DNA of 64,000 bases from Chiridota heheva (lineage: Eukaryota; Echinodermata; Holothuroidea; Apodida; Chiridotidae), in assembly GCA_020152595.1 (NCBI GenBank), contig JAIGNY010002249.1:728001-792000 (forward strand), given 5' to 3'. This document shows, piece after piece, positions 37,501 to 52,500 of the stretch. The notes under the pieces are model-generated. The model was given only the letters and a program-made list of their open reading frames with translations, did no database searches and had not been told where the DNA came from. The stretch's first letter is position 1. Each line of letters starts with the position of its first letter. The position numbers and the translations under genes are program-made.

Positions 37501-40500
37501 TGTCTGAGTTAATGGTGTTGTTTTGGAAGTGAATAAAATCCTTGATAGAGAAATGAATTCATACTGAAACATCTTTTATACAAGCTGTGATATTATCTGT
37601 TTTATCCAATCAGAAACGATCTGTATATGACCCTCTTCCAAGTGCAGCGCTGGTTGCCATGGCTAGTTGTGCAACAGGTTCAAATAGAGGTTATGATGAG
37701 TTGGTTCCATACCAGGTAATTGTCTTTGAATTAATATCTTGAATTGATTTTGATATTATTTTATGAGTTGACTAACCATTTTTATAATCTAAAAATATAA
37801 GACGTTTACATGTGTGACTTTAGAAGGGCAGAGATATTCACTTGCAGAGCTGTTATGCATCTTCATATATTATTTGGCAAAGATGAAGATTTTACTGTCC
37901 AGAATGCACTGTAATCCATTTCAAGACAACAAAACTTGATTTCAATCTTCTTGAATGAAGTTAGAGATCATTCTTATGATCAATGCATAACAATATGTAC
38001 AAAATGAACAAATATTACCTCATATTGAGGGGATTCCCAGAAGCTAGAAAGAAGCTTTTGAAAGAGCCATCCCCTAGATACAAGATAAAGTGAGAGTTAC
38101 TCAAGCTTGCAATGGAGAATAAATGAATAAAGATGGTCAAAAAATAAGTAATGAAGAAGAAAAGGAGAAATCCGTAGTAATTCAAGTTGGAAATTTTCTT
38201 TTTCTTTATGATGCAAGCATCAGCTGCATATGATTCCAAATATTTACAAGAATTGGAACAAATTCGAACCAATTTGAACCAATTTGAACCAATTTAACCA
38301 ATTCGAACCAAATCGAACTAATTTGAACGAAGACGTAAATTTCTCAACAGTCAATTCTACATGAGCTTGTTTGGCTGTTTATCGCTGCAGATGTGGATCT
38401 TACATAGAATTCTTTATTTTTGTTTTGCTTTTGATTTATTGTAAGCATCTTTATTGTATCTGATTGTATATCAGCTAACTTGTTGGTGTGTATGACTCAC
38501 CCTGCGTCAGGGTACACGATAATTCACCTTATCATTTTTAATATCATGTCAAAATATTTTTGCCTGCTACTTGAACACATTTGCCTGCTAGTTTTACTTG
38601 AACATTTTATTTTTTTCTAAAGTTAACTCAAGTTTCATTGACAGCAATGATCTGTTTATACTTTCAATCGAATTTAGCCAAGTTTTAGGAGAAGCCTTAA
38701 TGTATAAAGGGCGCTACCCAAAACATTTGACCCACTATTTCAATTGTAAACTAGGGCCTATTTTTCACATATTGCAGGCTGCTATCACACGCCCTGTCTT
38801 GTATAATTCTTTCTTCAGATAAAGGATACCTGGTCCAGTCTTCATGGGTTTCATACACACATTTAAATATCTTATTCTGAAGATTTGTGACTTAATTCCT
38901 TTTTATTCCATTCCAGATTCATGTTGTTAAAGAGAACCGCCTGTATCGTGCATGGAATGCAAGGGCTGGATGCGATTCTGAAACAGAAGTCGGACCAAAA
39001 ACTGCCATTCAAGCAGCTAAGGCATCTTTAAATGAACTTCACCAGAAGCTAGGTGCAGGGGGATACAGTCAGGTGATTGGTTGAATTTTAATTAAATCCC
39101 AGCCAATAAATGGAGGTTATCTCTTTGTGTACCTACCTGTTTGTTTGCCAACATGATATATTTGAAAGAGATGAATATTTTTTGACCAATTTTGATGTGT
39201 GTATTCATTAGTGATTAGGAAAAACTTGATGTAAATGTGTGGTACATTGGATAAAGGTAAAACAGAAATTGAAGGGGGTGGATTTTTGTCCAAAATATTC
39301 CTAATGGGTGTGGTGAAGAGCCTTAGCTGGAAGGAAATCAACACAATATTTTTTTGGCCCTAAAGAAAATAAAAACAATTGGTTGCTGACATCAAAGAAA
39401 ATCAAACTAGTTAGTTTTTGGCATGAAAGATAATAATGGAATGTGAGTTTTCAGAAAGCAACTAAAGAAAATGAATTTTTGTGAATAATACAAATAAATC
39501 GCATATTGCAGTTAATTACCTGATTGATGCAAGAAAATAGCTTCAGTGTTCCAAAAGTAAGTTGTCCAATATTTTAGATTTTGATTAGTGATATTGTAGT
39601 GATCTAAATTCTCTTCTGCCAAATTGACTGGCTTCCTGCCAAGAATTTATACCAAGGAGTAAGGACAATGACTTCATATAAAGATTTTGTTCTGTTTGCT
39701 TCATTGTACGTCACAAATTGATGTCACTGTGATCAGCTGGCGCTTGAATAAAGCGACACTCACGCAATGCTCGGATATTTGTTGATTGGACACTCCTTAA
39801 GTGTATACCTTATTCATAAATTCTTTGTATTTTTATACACTACATTTTTATCATTGTTATATTTATGATTTTATGTAAAGAGCATTTGTTGCGTTACCTT
39901 CATATAATATAGATCAATAATAATAATAATAATACATCACAAATTGAACAATAAATCAAAAAATCCACAAATTTTGATCAGCCATATAGCTTAAACATAG
40001 TATTTTTAAAATTCAAAGAATGTTCTCTTCAGAATTTATCCTTAATTGTTCCAAAATACACCAAAAATCACAACATTTTATAACATTTTAGCCAAAATTT
40101 AAAAAACTTTGCTAGGTATGAGCAAAATTTGATTAGATTTGAATGATTTGACTTGTCTAACTAATGTTTACCAAAATATTAAATAAAACTTAATTTTGTA
40201 AATGTTGTTTTAATTTTTTGGAAAGAATATCTTTTTGATGATTTGTTTGCCAAAAAATGAATTTTTGGTATATTAACTATCAATTGGTGCACACCATTTC
40301 AATACCCACACAAAAAGGCAATGTTTTGAAAGATTTAATGGAGTACTTTCAAGCGATACTAAATTCATCCATATATGATTTTGTAATGGTCCCCATATTT
40401 TTTTCTGAAATTGTACGTACTAAAATGGCGATCTGGTAGAGTAAGGGTCAAGCACAATGAGTGCATATGAAGAAATTGTTCTGTCTGCTGCTTCTTTATA

Positions 40501-43500
40501 CATCACAAATTAAACAGTAAATTGAAAAATCCACAAATTTTGATCATTGATAACTTAAAAACTAAACATACTTTTTTTAGATTTCAAAGAATGCTCTATT
40601 CAGAATGATACTATAAATAGTTTACAAAAAATCTACAACCTGCAACATATGTAGAAGTTTGACCCTCTTCTTTGACATAAATATTCATTATGACCTGTAG
40701 GCAAGATCTTGCATTTCTGCTGTTTTGCTGTTTTTGTAGGTGTATGTAGACCAGTTGGACGAGGACATTGTGGCTGTGACCAGGCACTGCCCAGGAACCC
40801 ACCAATCAGTAATCTTAGTTTCAAGGACAGCATTTAAAACTCCCGGATCAAACAAGTACACCGGCCATATACCTCCTCTATGTATACCAGGTAATTTGGA
40901 ATTAAATACACATTTTCAACATTTGTGCAATTAGGGCAGAAATGTAGTTTAAAAAATTGAGTTTTTGTTTGGATGCTGTTAAATATGAGAATGGAGTTTG
41001 GTTCACTTATTGTTTATTTTGTAGGACAATGATCTCCTAGTTAATATTTAGAGTTTGCCACATCCCATAAATGAGCAGAGAAAACCTTGAACTCATCAAT
41101 TCAACATCTCATTTCAAATAACTTTAATTTAGCTATATGTGCTTGTACAGTAGGGCTAATGATATCTGTATAGTATAAGAGTTTCTCCTTCATTTTTCAA
41201 GACATGTTTGGTACTTTCATCTCTAAAACAAAACGTGTATGTTCAGTAACGTCTGATTTCTCCCACTGTCATTGCCTACCCCACATGCAGTGCCCCAAAA
41301 GCGGGCCCCTTACACATGGGCACCTTTTGATAAGCCATAGTTGATTACACAGCTCTTCAAAACACTGACAGATCAGGATTTTCGAAAAGGTGGGCTCACC
41401 TTTAATAACAAGTTTGAAAAGCCAAAAATAAAGCAACATATGAACCTGCCCCCTAGAATGCCAGGCTGGGGGAAATGCTGCCTCCTAGGATGCCGGGCTG
41501 GGGAAACGCTGCCCCTTATTTGCGGTACTGTGCTTATGACTGTTGAATCGCTATAGAAACAGTCAAAAATCAAACAAATTCAAGCCATATTTAATCAGAC
41601 GCATTTTCACATGGGATTTATAAATATTTTCAATATACCTTACATCTAATTGAATATTTTGATTGTTAGCTCCACCATTACACAGAGTGTAATGAGTTGA
41701 ACATATCAAAGCATACATGAGCTCCCATATGTGCCTGTGCAATGGTTTGCTTTAAAATGCATCTCTTCCTAAGTTTGAACAGTTTTGCTTTTAAAATTCT
41801 GGCTCGAGCGAGATTTTTTGTATGCTTCCTATTGTAGGTTGTATTTTGCTAAAAGATATTCTAAGTATTTTTTTAATTAAAGCTCCTGAAAGGTCTTAAG
41901 AAAAAATCAGATTTCATACGTAATAGTGCTAAAAATAGCTCTTTTTACCGTATGTGTGTGTGTGTCTACTCTGTTGTTAATGCATATCGCAGTGGCTAGA
42001 TCGTACAAGCGAATCACAGTGTGTTGGACAAAAAACCTTTTTCAATCAGAATTTGATTATTTTGATGAATATACAAATTTTCTTATTGGGGTTGTGACAT
42101 TTCCGTGATATTTACATGCGAGTTGTCAGTACAGGGTCAGTTGTTGTTTGTCGTTCGATTACAATATATACTGATATATGTTCGTTCCATAACACTTGCC
42201 GTCTTATATTCAGAACCAGTATCACATACCTGTGTCTGTCAAACTCCTTCATTCTCCCGCTCTTAACCACCTGTTGTAGAATCGAACAGTATTGTTGCAG
42301 TGCATTGTCAGGAAAGATGATTTATTTTCTTAGAAAGTTAGGAGTTGTAATTGTTTGTTTCTTGTTGAATTGCAATAATTATTGGTATTTCCATTTACCA
42401 TGGATTTACACCTGTTAATATTGTTGTCACTAGAGCTGTGACCGTTTAGCGTACACCTTTACCATGGATTTACACCTGTTTATAGTGTTGTTGTCAAATC
42501 GTTTGTACACGTTGAAAATCATTATCATTCATGATTCAATCTAGTTATTCGTCATATACTTTGTTCCAGGCCTTTTACTTCCCCACTGAGTTTTTTTTTT
42601 CTTTTCTTGTTGGCTGACATTCACTGATTGCTATTGTTTAATGTCCCAGCGATAACTTATGTATACGTGGGTTGTGACAATAACTAGATTCAATCACACA
42701 CATTTGGCTGACAATATCAATGACTTTTACAAACTGTAAACCCGATTACATAATCCTTTTTAAATGCGAGAATCACAAATGCGCAGTAATCACCTATGAA
42801 TGGGGAAATTTTGCACTTTGATTTCACAGAAATCTGAGTAACTTGTGAAATGCACCGCGAATTTGCAGCACTAAACAGTGAAACTAACAATAGGCCGTAA
42901 CGTAAGGTTTTAAATCCCGCTCAATCAAGGCCTGTTTTAAAAGCTGTTAAATCGACCAAAAAACACATGGGCAAAGTATTTGAATTGTGAAAATAAATTG
43001 TCAAATAAATTTTGCAATAAAGAAAAAAATAATGCAAAATAAACAAACAGAAAAAGGTTTTAACAGAGCTGAAATTTTGTGTGCTTCACAAAGAAGGATG
43101 GTGGCCATTTCAAGAGGACTGATTATGATCAGAACTTCTGGGATGGTGGCATACTGTAGTTTTAAAATGTTTCACGGCGAGGTATCATTGTGTGCAAGAT
43201 TTTCACAGTGAAAGCCCCAGCGAATCCTGCAAAAAAGTTACGCAATGTTGAGATTAAATGACATTGAAGGGAAGTTTTTTGTTACTTTTAAACTGAATTT
43301 CCATGCATATTTTTTATAAAAATGATGATTTATGCGGTAGAAGTAATCTTTTCACGATTTAGAAAGCAAAATTCCAGCATCTATTTGGGCAATGGAGTCA
43401 ATACTTTTGCTATACTGGCTGCGTGATTGTGTTACTTAAATTAGAGCAATTTTGGTGTACTTTTAGAAAATTACGGTATTTACGCATGTAAACGATATAC

Positions 43501-46500
43501 ACTTGCTTTGAAACTATAAAACTGTTGGAATTTGAACATAATAAATAATTGCCTAAAAAATGAGTAGACTTCAAGAAAATCTTCAAATTGCATTTGAATT
43601 TTAAATTGAAAATATCAGATTTGACAAAAATAAAATTGCTTTTAGAATAAAACCAGTCAATTGGATTTTGCACTGCCATGGGTTAAACTATAACATCATT
43701 GATGTCTTGTTATTAATTCATAATAGTGTTATGGATCTAAATAGAAAAGTAACAGAAGAATGCCAAAAGATAAAGTCAAGATCAGTGGCTTTGAAATTCA
43801 AACTTGTTATGTTCCAAATTCCAAACTTTCTCCTTGAAATGATTAATGTAATACTAAAATGAATACTTATCTTAGTCCTAATTAAATGGCCTGACCTGAT
43901 AGTGAAGGTGATGAGTTATCTGTCAGTCTCTCTTTGGGTGACGGTTAACTTGTAGTTATTCCATTATATATGAGCCAATATCCGGTTCTGCAAAGAATCC
44001 TGTTAACAATCTTGATGTGATGATTTCTCTCAAAGTTTAAAAGATTTAAGGTTGTTGATATACTTCAGCAGCTGCAGATCTAGCTTTGCTTTGAGTGATA
44101 TAATTTCTTCTGCCAGTTTAAGGCTAGTAGAGTCATTTGATTATTTATTTTATCCTCCCTCAAGCCAAAGTCAACGATAAATCAAGCTGACTTGATAATC
44201 CACACACTGAATGCAGTTTATCCATCATCGATGTAAAAGCACAGATACAGTTGTAAATGGATGAAACCTCCTGATTGTCTAAAAAACAGCTGCTTTTATA
44301 GATAATTCTCTAAGTTATATTATATAGATAATTCTCTAACTTTAATTATATAGATAATTCTTTAAGTTATACTAAATAGATAATTCTCTAAGTTATATTA
44401 TAAGATAATTCTCTAAGTTATATTTTATAGATAATTTCTAAGTTGTATTATATAGATAATTCTCTAAGTTGTATTATATAGATAATTCTCTAAGTTGTTA
44501 TAGATAATTTTAGTTATATTATATAGATAGTTCTCTCAGTTATATTTTTAGAAATAGATGTAACCGGGCATAACCCTCAATGATGTTGTTGGAGCTATTT
44601 TTGGAAATATTGCAATTTTGTAATGTTCCAATTCTAGAAGATTGGGTCGGTATGAGATTATCCTGGAATTTTCTGGAACTGCGCCACCAATTATAGAATG
44701 AAATGTTTCTTACGCAAAGTCTGTCCAATGGCTTGTAAAAGGTTGCATGTACCAATAGTAATGGAATGCAAAATGTCTCACTCACAGGTATGGTTGAAGA
44801 AGTGATCCTTGAAGCAAGGCTCATACCGCTGGAACATAAAGCAAGCAAACTTAGCTCCACCCACATCAATGGACTGGTGGAGTATAAGGTAGACATGCAG
44901 CAGCATATACCGCTCTTCAGCTCACGCATGATAGAGCTGTTACATCAAGACAGTCGCCAAGATCCAGTTCAAGAGATTGACTTCATTTCGTTTCCTGCTG
45001 GAAGTGTCATTGCTTTCAAGTAAGAAATCACCTTTAAAAAGTGGTTGTTTAGAATAATTTCACTCACCTTTGAGAACAATCTTACCTCCCAACTTCATCA
45101 CCTTTCTTCGCAACAGCAATTTATGTCACCCGATCTAAAGCTCCCTTTCCTTCCCTTCTCTGCCTTACCTTCCTCACCTTCCTTTTATCACCTTAACTTC
45201 TTTCCCTTATTCACCTTCTCTCCCTCCTTCCCTCTATCCCACCTCTTTCCTCTCTGTCCTAACTCAAGCACCTTCGTTTTTAACACCCTCTTGGCAAATT
45301 TGACTCTGACTGTCGTGGTGCCGTTAAACATCAACAAACCAAACTTACCTTTGAATAAATAAATGGATTTTTTTCACTTCTAAATTTTATGAACAATTAG
45401 AGATTGATAGCTTATAAAAAGAATTTTAAGTTGTGAGTTTTAAGTCTTTGCAAATAGCATGTTCATAGCTCATCAAGGTTTTCCCATGTTCATATGAAAT
45501 TTCTATAATAGTTGTATCTACGTCAGGTATCCCACTTAAATTCTATTGAATTAATGTCAATATCTGTTTTTTCAGATGAAAAATGCTCTTCTTCCTAGAC
45601 CCAAATACAAGGCAAATTTGTATTTGAAAAATATAAATTATTATCAATTTGAGATATTCTCAACTGGAAATTTCTGGAAAGTTTTACTATTGAGAATAAA
45701 GAGTGATATTTATATTCAAAGACTTCTTATTACCTGTAGGTCACACCCACTTCACTCACTTCCCACCTCCTTATTGGCTCCTCCAACCCCTCTGCAACAA
45801 TTGCCATTGCACCCTCACAGTCCATCTTATTCTCCTTGCTTTTCCCCTGTACAACCTTCCCACAGCTTCCCTCACTCCCCACAACTCAATTGCCGAGCTC
45901 CAGAAAAACCCTCCGGATAAAATTGTCTCCTTTCTTTATCTTGCTTCCCTCTACAACCATATTTAGTCCTCCTCTTCCACCTCTCTTTCTACTTTGTTTT
46001 TTCTTCCATGCACCTCCTCTCTCGATCACAGCTTTCTGACTTTTAGTTCTTGTATTTCTCCCATTCTCCCCATGTTTTCTTTCCTTCCTACCTTTAGAAT
46101 GATCTAACCACCCAGGAACAAATTGACCCTCGTTGTCATGGTGCCATTAAGCCCTCATCAAACAAAAAAACAAACAAATTATAAAGCAACGTTTAGAACA
46201 TAGCTTACATTCTAGACAGCGTCACTTTATTATTAAGTGTCTGTCATGAAATTGTAAGTTAAAATTTCATGTGTAACTTTGATCCATTTTGACCTGGTAT
46301 TGTTCTATGTCCTGGTATGGCAACCTACATGACCTAGACAGCGTCACTTTATTATTAAGTGTCTGTCATGAAATTGTAAGTTAAAATTCCATGTGTAACT
46401 TTGATCCATTTTGACCTGGTATTGTTCTATGTCCTGGTATGGCAACCTACATGACCTTGACAGTAGACACAGTTTGACGATGTTGCATAGAAATATATAA

Positions 46501-49500
46501 CAGGAGAAGCTGAACTGCCAATGGCAAGCTGTGATAGTGAGTGAAGCCAACATGTATTGAGTAAAAGTCAACAAAATCATGTTTTCTCCATTGACTTGTG
46601 TGGGTAAGAGGCTGTAAAATTTACTTTAAAAAAAGTGGTATCACAAAATTTAGGGATTATGCTCAAGGGACTCGACGAAAAAACCAAGGTCATCCTAAAA
46701 CAGAGAGTCAAATGTTATGGTGATTTTACAGCTTTAGGTCATAAAAATTGGCAAATTTGGCTTAAAATATGCTACGTTATAAAATCAGTGAAATTATATT
46801 TGATATAATCTGTGTGACATAGTAGTGCAACCGTTATAATATGGTATCGTCACCCATATGATTTACCCTGATCATCTAACACCGCTATGTTTTACCTCCC
46901 ACCATTTCTATTTTTATCAGAGTGTCATTGCTACCAGCAGCCCGGGCAGCGCTTGCGGCCCTCAGAGGTTCCCTTCTTCAGTTTGGTTACCGAATCCGGA
47001 CCTTGAGCAGTAATAATGCAACACCCAATGATAAGGGATCATTCTCCTGCATTGCGAAGAAGCTCTCTCTTGCAGACCTGAATAGAGTCTTGTATCGTTG
47101 TGACGCTGAAGAGCGTGAAGATGGGAAGGGTTCGGGGCCGTACCACATACCAAAGTTTGGAAATTTGGTATACTGTGGTTTGCAAGGTGAGGTTTTAGCA
47201 TGACATGTCCTTCTCCTTAAAAATTTGTTCCAGCAAATCATAACCACAAACTTAATGTAGCAAATAATGAGACTACTTATATTAATTCAAATAACCACTT
47301 AACCACACAATAAGGACTTCATCCATTGCTAATAGATACTCAACACCAACTTCCACAACAACCCAGGACCAAATGGAGAACTAGTACAATGGAGCCATTG
47401 ATAAGGGAAATTTGATCCTAATTGCTTGTGGTTTTCAAAATAAAGAAAATGAAAAGGAAAAGTCTGACCCGTCTTGCTTATATATCAGATCGGGTCTGAC
47501 TGTTTGAAATTTCAAGGAGCACAACAACTAATGGATGGATGAAATTCTTGAACTTAAGTTAAAATTACAGTAAGAAGTGAGAGATTTAGAGACACAAGAG
47601 TAGAATGACCTGTTAATTGAATTATTCTATTTCTCAAATGGGATTTCATTTTAGAAATAATCCAAATTCAGACTCAAATGATTCTTTTAGAGTCTTCTAC
47701 TCTTACTCTAAAACTAAAAATCTGACACAATCATTACTTTCAGATATCGTAATCAACATATTGACAGCCCCTGCTCTTATAAGCATCCAATCAACATTTT
47801 TTTTTAATTGAATACTTAAAATACTTAGTTTTGTTACATTCTTTGCTTATTTTGCATCTTGTGATGGTTATTGTCAGATTGTGGAACTAGTAGGCCTATG
47901 GAACCAGTTCACATATATGTACAATGCAAATTGAATAGCACACTCTTCGCTACCCAGATAATGGGTGCTTAGTAAGAAGAAACTTCAGGCCTAATAAGTG
48001 GTGTAATTCTATTTTAGTAAGTGCCTTATTACGTCAAATACGGTTATAGAATTAAAAATAACAAGTTTTCTGACCAACTTTCACACCCGAGAAAGCAATC
48101 TAACATGTTTTTTTTTAAATCATTAAATATATTAACTCTACCACTATGGGAGTACCCATTTTGATTTTAGACGATGATGTCATCAGCCCAATAGGATGTT
48201 GGATTGTTATGTATTTATTTCTTTATGATCTTTTTTCTAGCATGAAAAATTGTTTTACTGGTCAAGGATATTTCTGTGTATACCTGATAGTACTAAAAAA
48301 GCTATTAGAGCTCTTGTTCATCACATTGAAACAATTTCTGTGTATTAATTTATGAAGAAATGCATCAAAGGATTAGTTTAGTGCAGATTCCTCAAAGTCT
48401 TTATGTATCCTATCATATTTTGTCCTGTGATTTTGTGGCTTAAAAACCACGGGATATGTCAAAAAGTAGTAAAACTGAATCTAGGAAGGTTTTTTATCAT
48501 ATACTACCTGAAGATAGTTTTGAGGAAAAATAATTTAAATAGTGAAAAATTTCAATAAACTTTCTTTAAAATACATAAAGACTGAGGAATCTGAGGCTGT
48601 GATGTCACAACTAGTCTGATTTCAGTTGTTTCTACAGAAAAGATACCAAACTTTAAATTTGAATATTTCCTTAACATAATAAGATTTTGCAATGCTTTCT
48701 TCACCATGTTGTTTCTTTTGAACTCCTCTTTCATATAAGATGGACATGCTTGACCACTGAACTAATTCTTTAACAGAATAAGATTTTGCAATGTTTTCTT
48801 CATCATTTTGTTTCTTCTGAAGTCCTCTTTCATATAAGATAGATATACTTGACCATTGAAATAATCCTTTGCTGTGCTTGGTAAATAATTTTATTTTTGA
48901 TAAGATTTTGACTTACTCTTTTTGGTAGATGGTTTATTTTTCAATTCTCATCCATCAATTAAAATTAGGAATATATCAGACTCTATGTCTCCTTTAAGAA
49001 TAAATAATATTTATTTTGATTATAGGGTTCATGTCAGTTTTATCCAGCATCAGATATAAGAATGACCTCGGTCATCCAATGTGCGACAATTTGAGAGAAG
49101 GTGATTGGATGATCCAGTATGTATCAAATCGGCTTAAGCTGCACAATGGTACAAGGCAGGTACGTGAACTGTGACCTGTTTGCATGCATACAGGAATAAG
49201 AGAGTCACTCAATTCTTAGTCTAAGCCATAGGCAATTTTTTTTTGAGGGGGGTGGAGTGGAGGGGGTGGGGGCAGTGGATAATTTTCTCAGCTGTTGTGT
49301 GTACATACTCAGGTTCACTCTCTTGGTTAAACCACTTTATATTTTGTCAAGTAAAATAATTCAAATATACTTGTTATAGAATAAGTTTCTCGAAGAATTA
49401 CGTTAGTTGTTAGTCTTATATGAAAAAGTACAAAAAAGGCAGTGGATTATTTCCCAGCTTGTTAGAAAAAGACATTTCATTTTATCCAATTGTTTTTGTT

Positions 49501-52500
49501 CTGTTTTTCATTCTATTAATCTGTGATGTACTGGTTCCTGCCAATAGAGTTTAGCATACATTTGTGGTTAGCACCATGAAAAATGCCCTTGGCTTATGAC
49601 CCGCAGTTAGAAAAGGGTTTGTTTTAAAATAGGGACAATTAGAGGCTTCATATGCAAAATTATTTTTAAAATCTCAAAAACCATCTACATATCAATTAAA
49701 TTCGTGTTAGAAAATCAGTGAAAATTGGACATAAAGGTTCTGAATTTGTTTTGTATAAGGATTATATAAGAGTAGTCAGAACATTTAACTGTCTTGTTGC
49801 ATATATCAAAAGAATTATTAATCAGTCATATCTTAGTATACCTCCTCTCTCGATCCCAAATTTCTGGCTTATAGTTCTCGTGTTTTTCTCAATGTCCCCC
49901 TCTGTTTACTCTCATTCCTACCTCTGGAATGATCTAACCTCTCAGGCACAATTTGATCCTTGCTGTTGTGGTGCCGTTAAACTCTCATCAAACAAACAAA
50001 GAAACTAACATCTTAATATCAAAAATATTACACTTGATATAAAATGAAAAAGACTGCTCTGCTGAGAACTAGTTTTAGCAATCAGTGAACGTCAGCCAAC
50101 AAGAAAAAGAAAAAAAAAATCAGTGGGGAAGTAAAAGGCTTGGAACAAAATATTTGACGAATACCTAAATTGAATCATGAATGATACTAATCTTCAACGG
50201 CAAGGATTTGCGAGCGTGTACACGCTAAACGGTCACAGCTCTAGTGACAACAACACTAACAGGTGTATATCCGTGGTAAATGGAGATACGAATACTTATT
50301 GAAATTCAACAAGAAACAAACAATTACAACTCTAACTTTCCAAAAAAAATATCTTATTCTTCGTGACTATGCACTGCAACGATACTGTTTGATTCTGCAA
50401 CAGGTGATTAAGAGCGGGAGAATGAAGTGACAGATACAGGTATATGATACTGGTTCTGAATATAAGACGGCAAGTTTAATTCAGGCTAAGCATTCATTGT
50501 TTGAGCTCTATACAGATAGTCATATCTTAATATACCTCCTCTCTCAAACCCAGCTTCCTGGCTTTTAGTTCTTGTGTTTCTTTCAATCTCCCCTGTTTAC
50601 TCTCCTTCCTACCTCTGGAATGATCTAACCTCTCAGGCACAATTTGACCCTTGCTGTTGTGGTGCCGTTAAACTCATCAAACAAACAAACAAACATCTTA
50701 ATGTCAAAAATATTACACTTGATCTAAAATTAAAAAAACTGCTCTGCTGAGAAATAGTTTTACTGGGAAATATAACAGACAATTTATGGCACTGTCTATA
50801 GATCTTTAAAGGAATTTAAAGTACTTACAGTCCATCACGTTCTCCTTGCTTGCCCACTGTACAACCTTCCCAGAGCTTCCCACCCTTCCCACAACTCAAT
50901 TGCTGAGTTCTTCCAGAAAAACCTCTGGAAAAAATTATCTCCTTCCTTTATCATGCTTCCCTTTTACAACCATATTTATTTCTCCTCTTTCACCCCCTCT
51001 CTCTACTTTGTTTTTTTCTTCACCCATACACCTCCTCTCTCGATCCCAGCTTTCTGACTTTTTGTTCTTGAATTTCTCTCATTCTCCCCCTGTTTCCTTT
51101 CCTTCCTACGTCTAGAATTAATTTACCTCGCAGGCACAATTTGACCCTTGTTGTTGTGGTGCCGTTAAGCCCTCATCAAACAAATAAAGGACTTATTGGA
51201 ATAGAGAGAGCAGAAATGGAGGGGTGGGGATATTTCAGGGCAAGATTTATCAACATTTAGTGAATGTGCTGAACAATGAACTCATGCTATGAAAGAACAG
51301 CCATACAATCAATTTTGTGGACTCGAAAAAGAAAATAAAGGGAAGTAATTTCTGGTATCAAAAAAATCAAAACAATTGGTTTCTGCAATGAATGAAAATG
51401 ATGGAATGTGAATCTATCTGTATAGAGCTCAAACAATGAATGCTTAGCCTGAATTAAACTGAAAACAATGATCACAAGTGATGATTCTCAAGTGTTTAGA
51501 ATGTAAATGGCAATACAGATCAACAATGAGAAAAGGGGTTGTAACTTGGTGGGTTGAGGGTTTCTGAGGTAGATTGTATTCCGGTGGGGGTATGAACAGG
51601 TGGGAGGGGGAAGGGTGGAGGGGGTGGAGGTATGCGCTGTACAGAGTGCTATAATTCTAGTTCTTTATGTATTTCTTTGACAATAAATTGCCTGCTTCTA
51701 AATTATTGGAAACAGTTTGTGTTTGATTATGTTGTACTTGAATATTTTATAAGAACATGCTCTGCCGTAGGAGGAAAAGTACATGTTTATTTGATAGAAA
51801 TACGTAAAGAATTATCTTGGATCAGCTATCATGATATCACACTTTACACTGCAAGGTCACTTTTCAAATCTGTGAAATGCAATAACTCGTAAACGGAATA
51901 AGATATCAGCATGCTCTTTGCACTCGTTCTCTACCATATAAATGAGAATATTCCGTTAACAATCAATTTTTGAACATAAGAGGGTTTTTCTGTTGTGAAA
52001 AGATATCTGTTTGTTCCTTTGCAGCTGGGTAAGTGGTTTGAGGGGGCTTTCAAGCCTCTGGGGCAAATACCCCGATACCTTATACCCTGTTACTTTGATG
52101 CCATCATCACAGGAGCCTATGTCACGCTAATGGACGTTACATGGAACTCCATGTCTGAGTAAGTTCTTTCCTTTTGTTATATACATTAGGATTATCATAC
52201 TACCATTGGTGTGACTATTAGGTAGAGTAGAAGGGTCTTTCCTATCCCATTTTTTTCAGAAAGGACATTACCATGGCTCCTTGGAACCCCAAATACTGTC
52301 TGCTTCAAAAGGACCCTTGTCCCCCCCCTCCCCACTTTCCCCCCACACACACACATTTTAGATTCTGGCCACTTCACAGCTTTAGTGCTGCTCCTTGCCT
52401 TATCAAGAAGGTGTTCATGACACGAGAATTTAACGACAAAAAGTTTCAAACCTACTTATATTTCTTATCATTCTTCTTCTCCATGAGCTTTTTTTACGAA

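Larger units (their letters stand above)
36605..38916. other. Introns 6-7 outside exon 7, mostly unassigned
   Basis: AT-rich sequence on both sides of exon 7 (37614-37715). A poly-A run lies at about 37216-37232. At 38266-38325 there is a 10-bp tandem repeat (AATTTGAACC). No other feature is supported. Confidence 0.45.

Noticed and set aside
46987..47247. Minus-strand frames opposite AGL exon 11
   Set aside because: They are shadows of the coding exon on the other strand with no similarity of their own.
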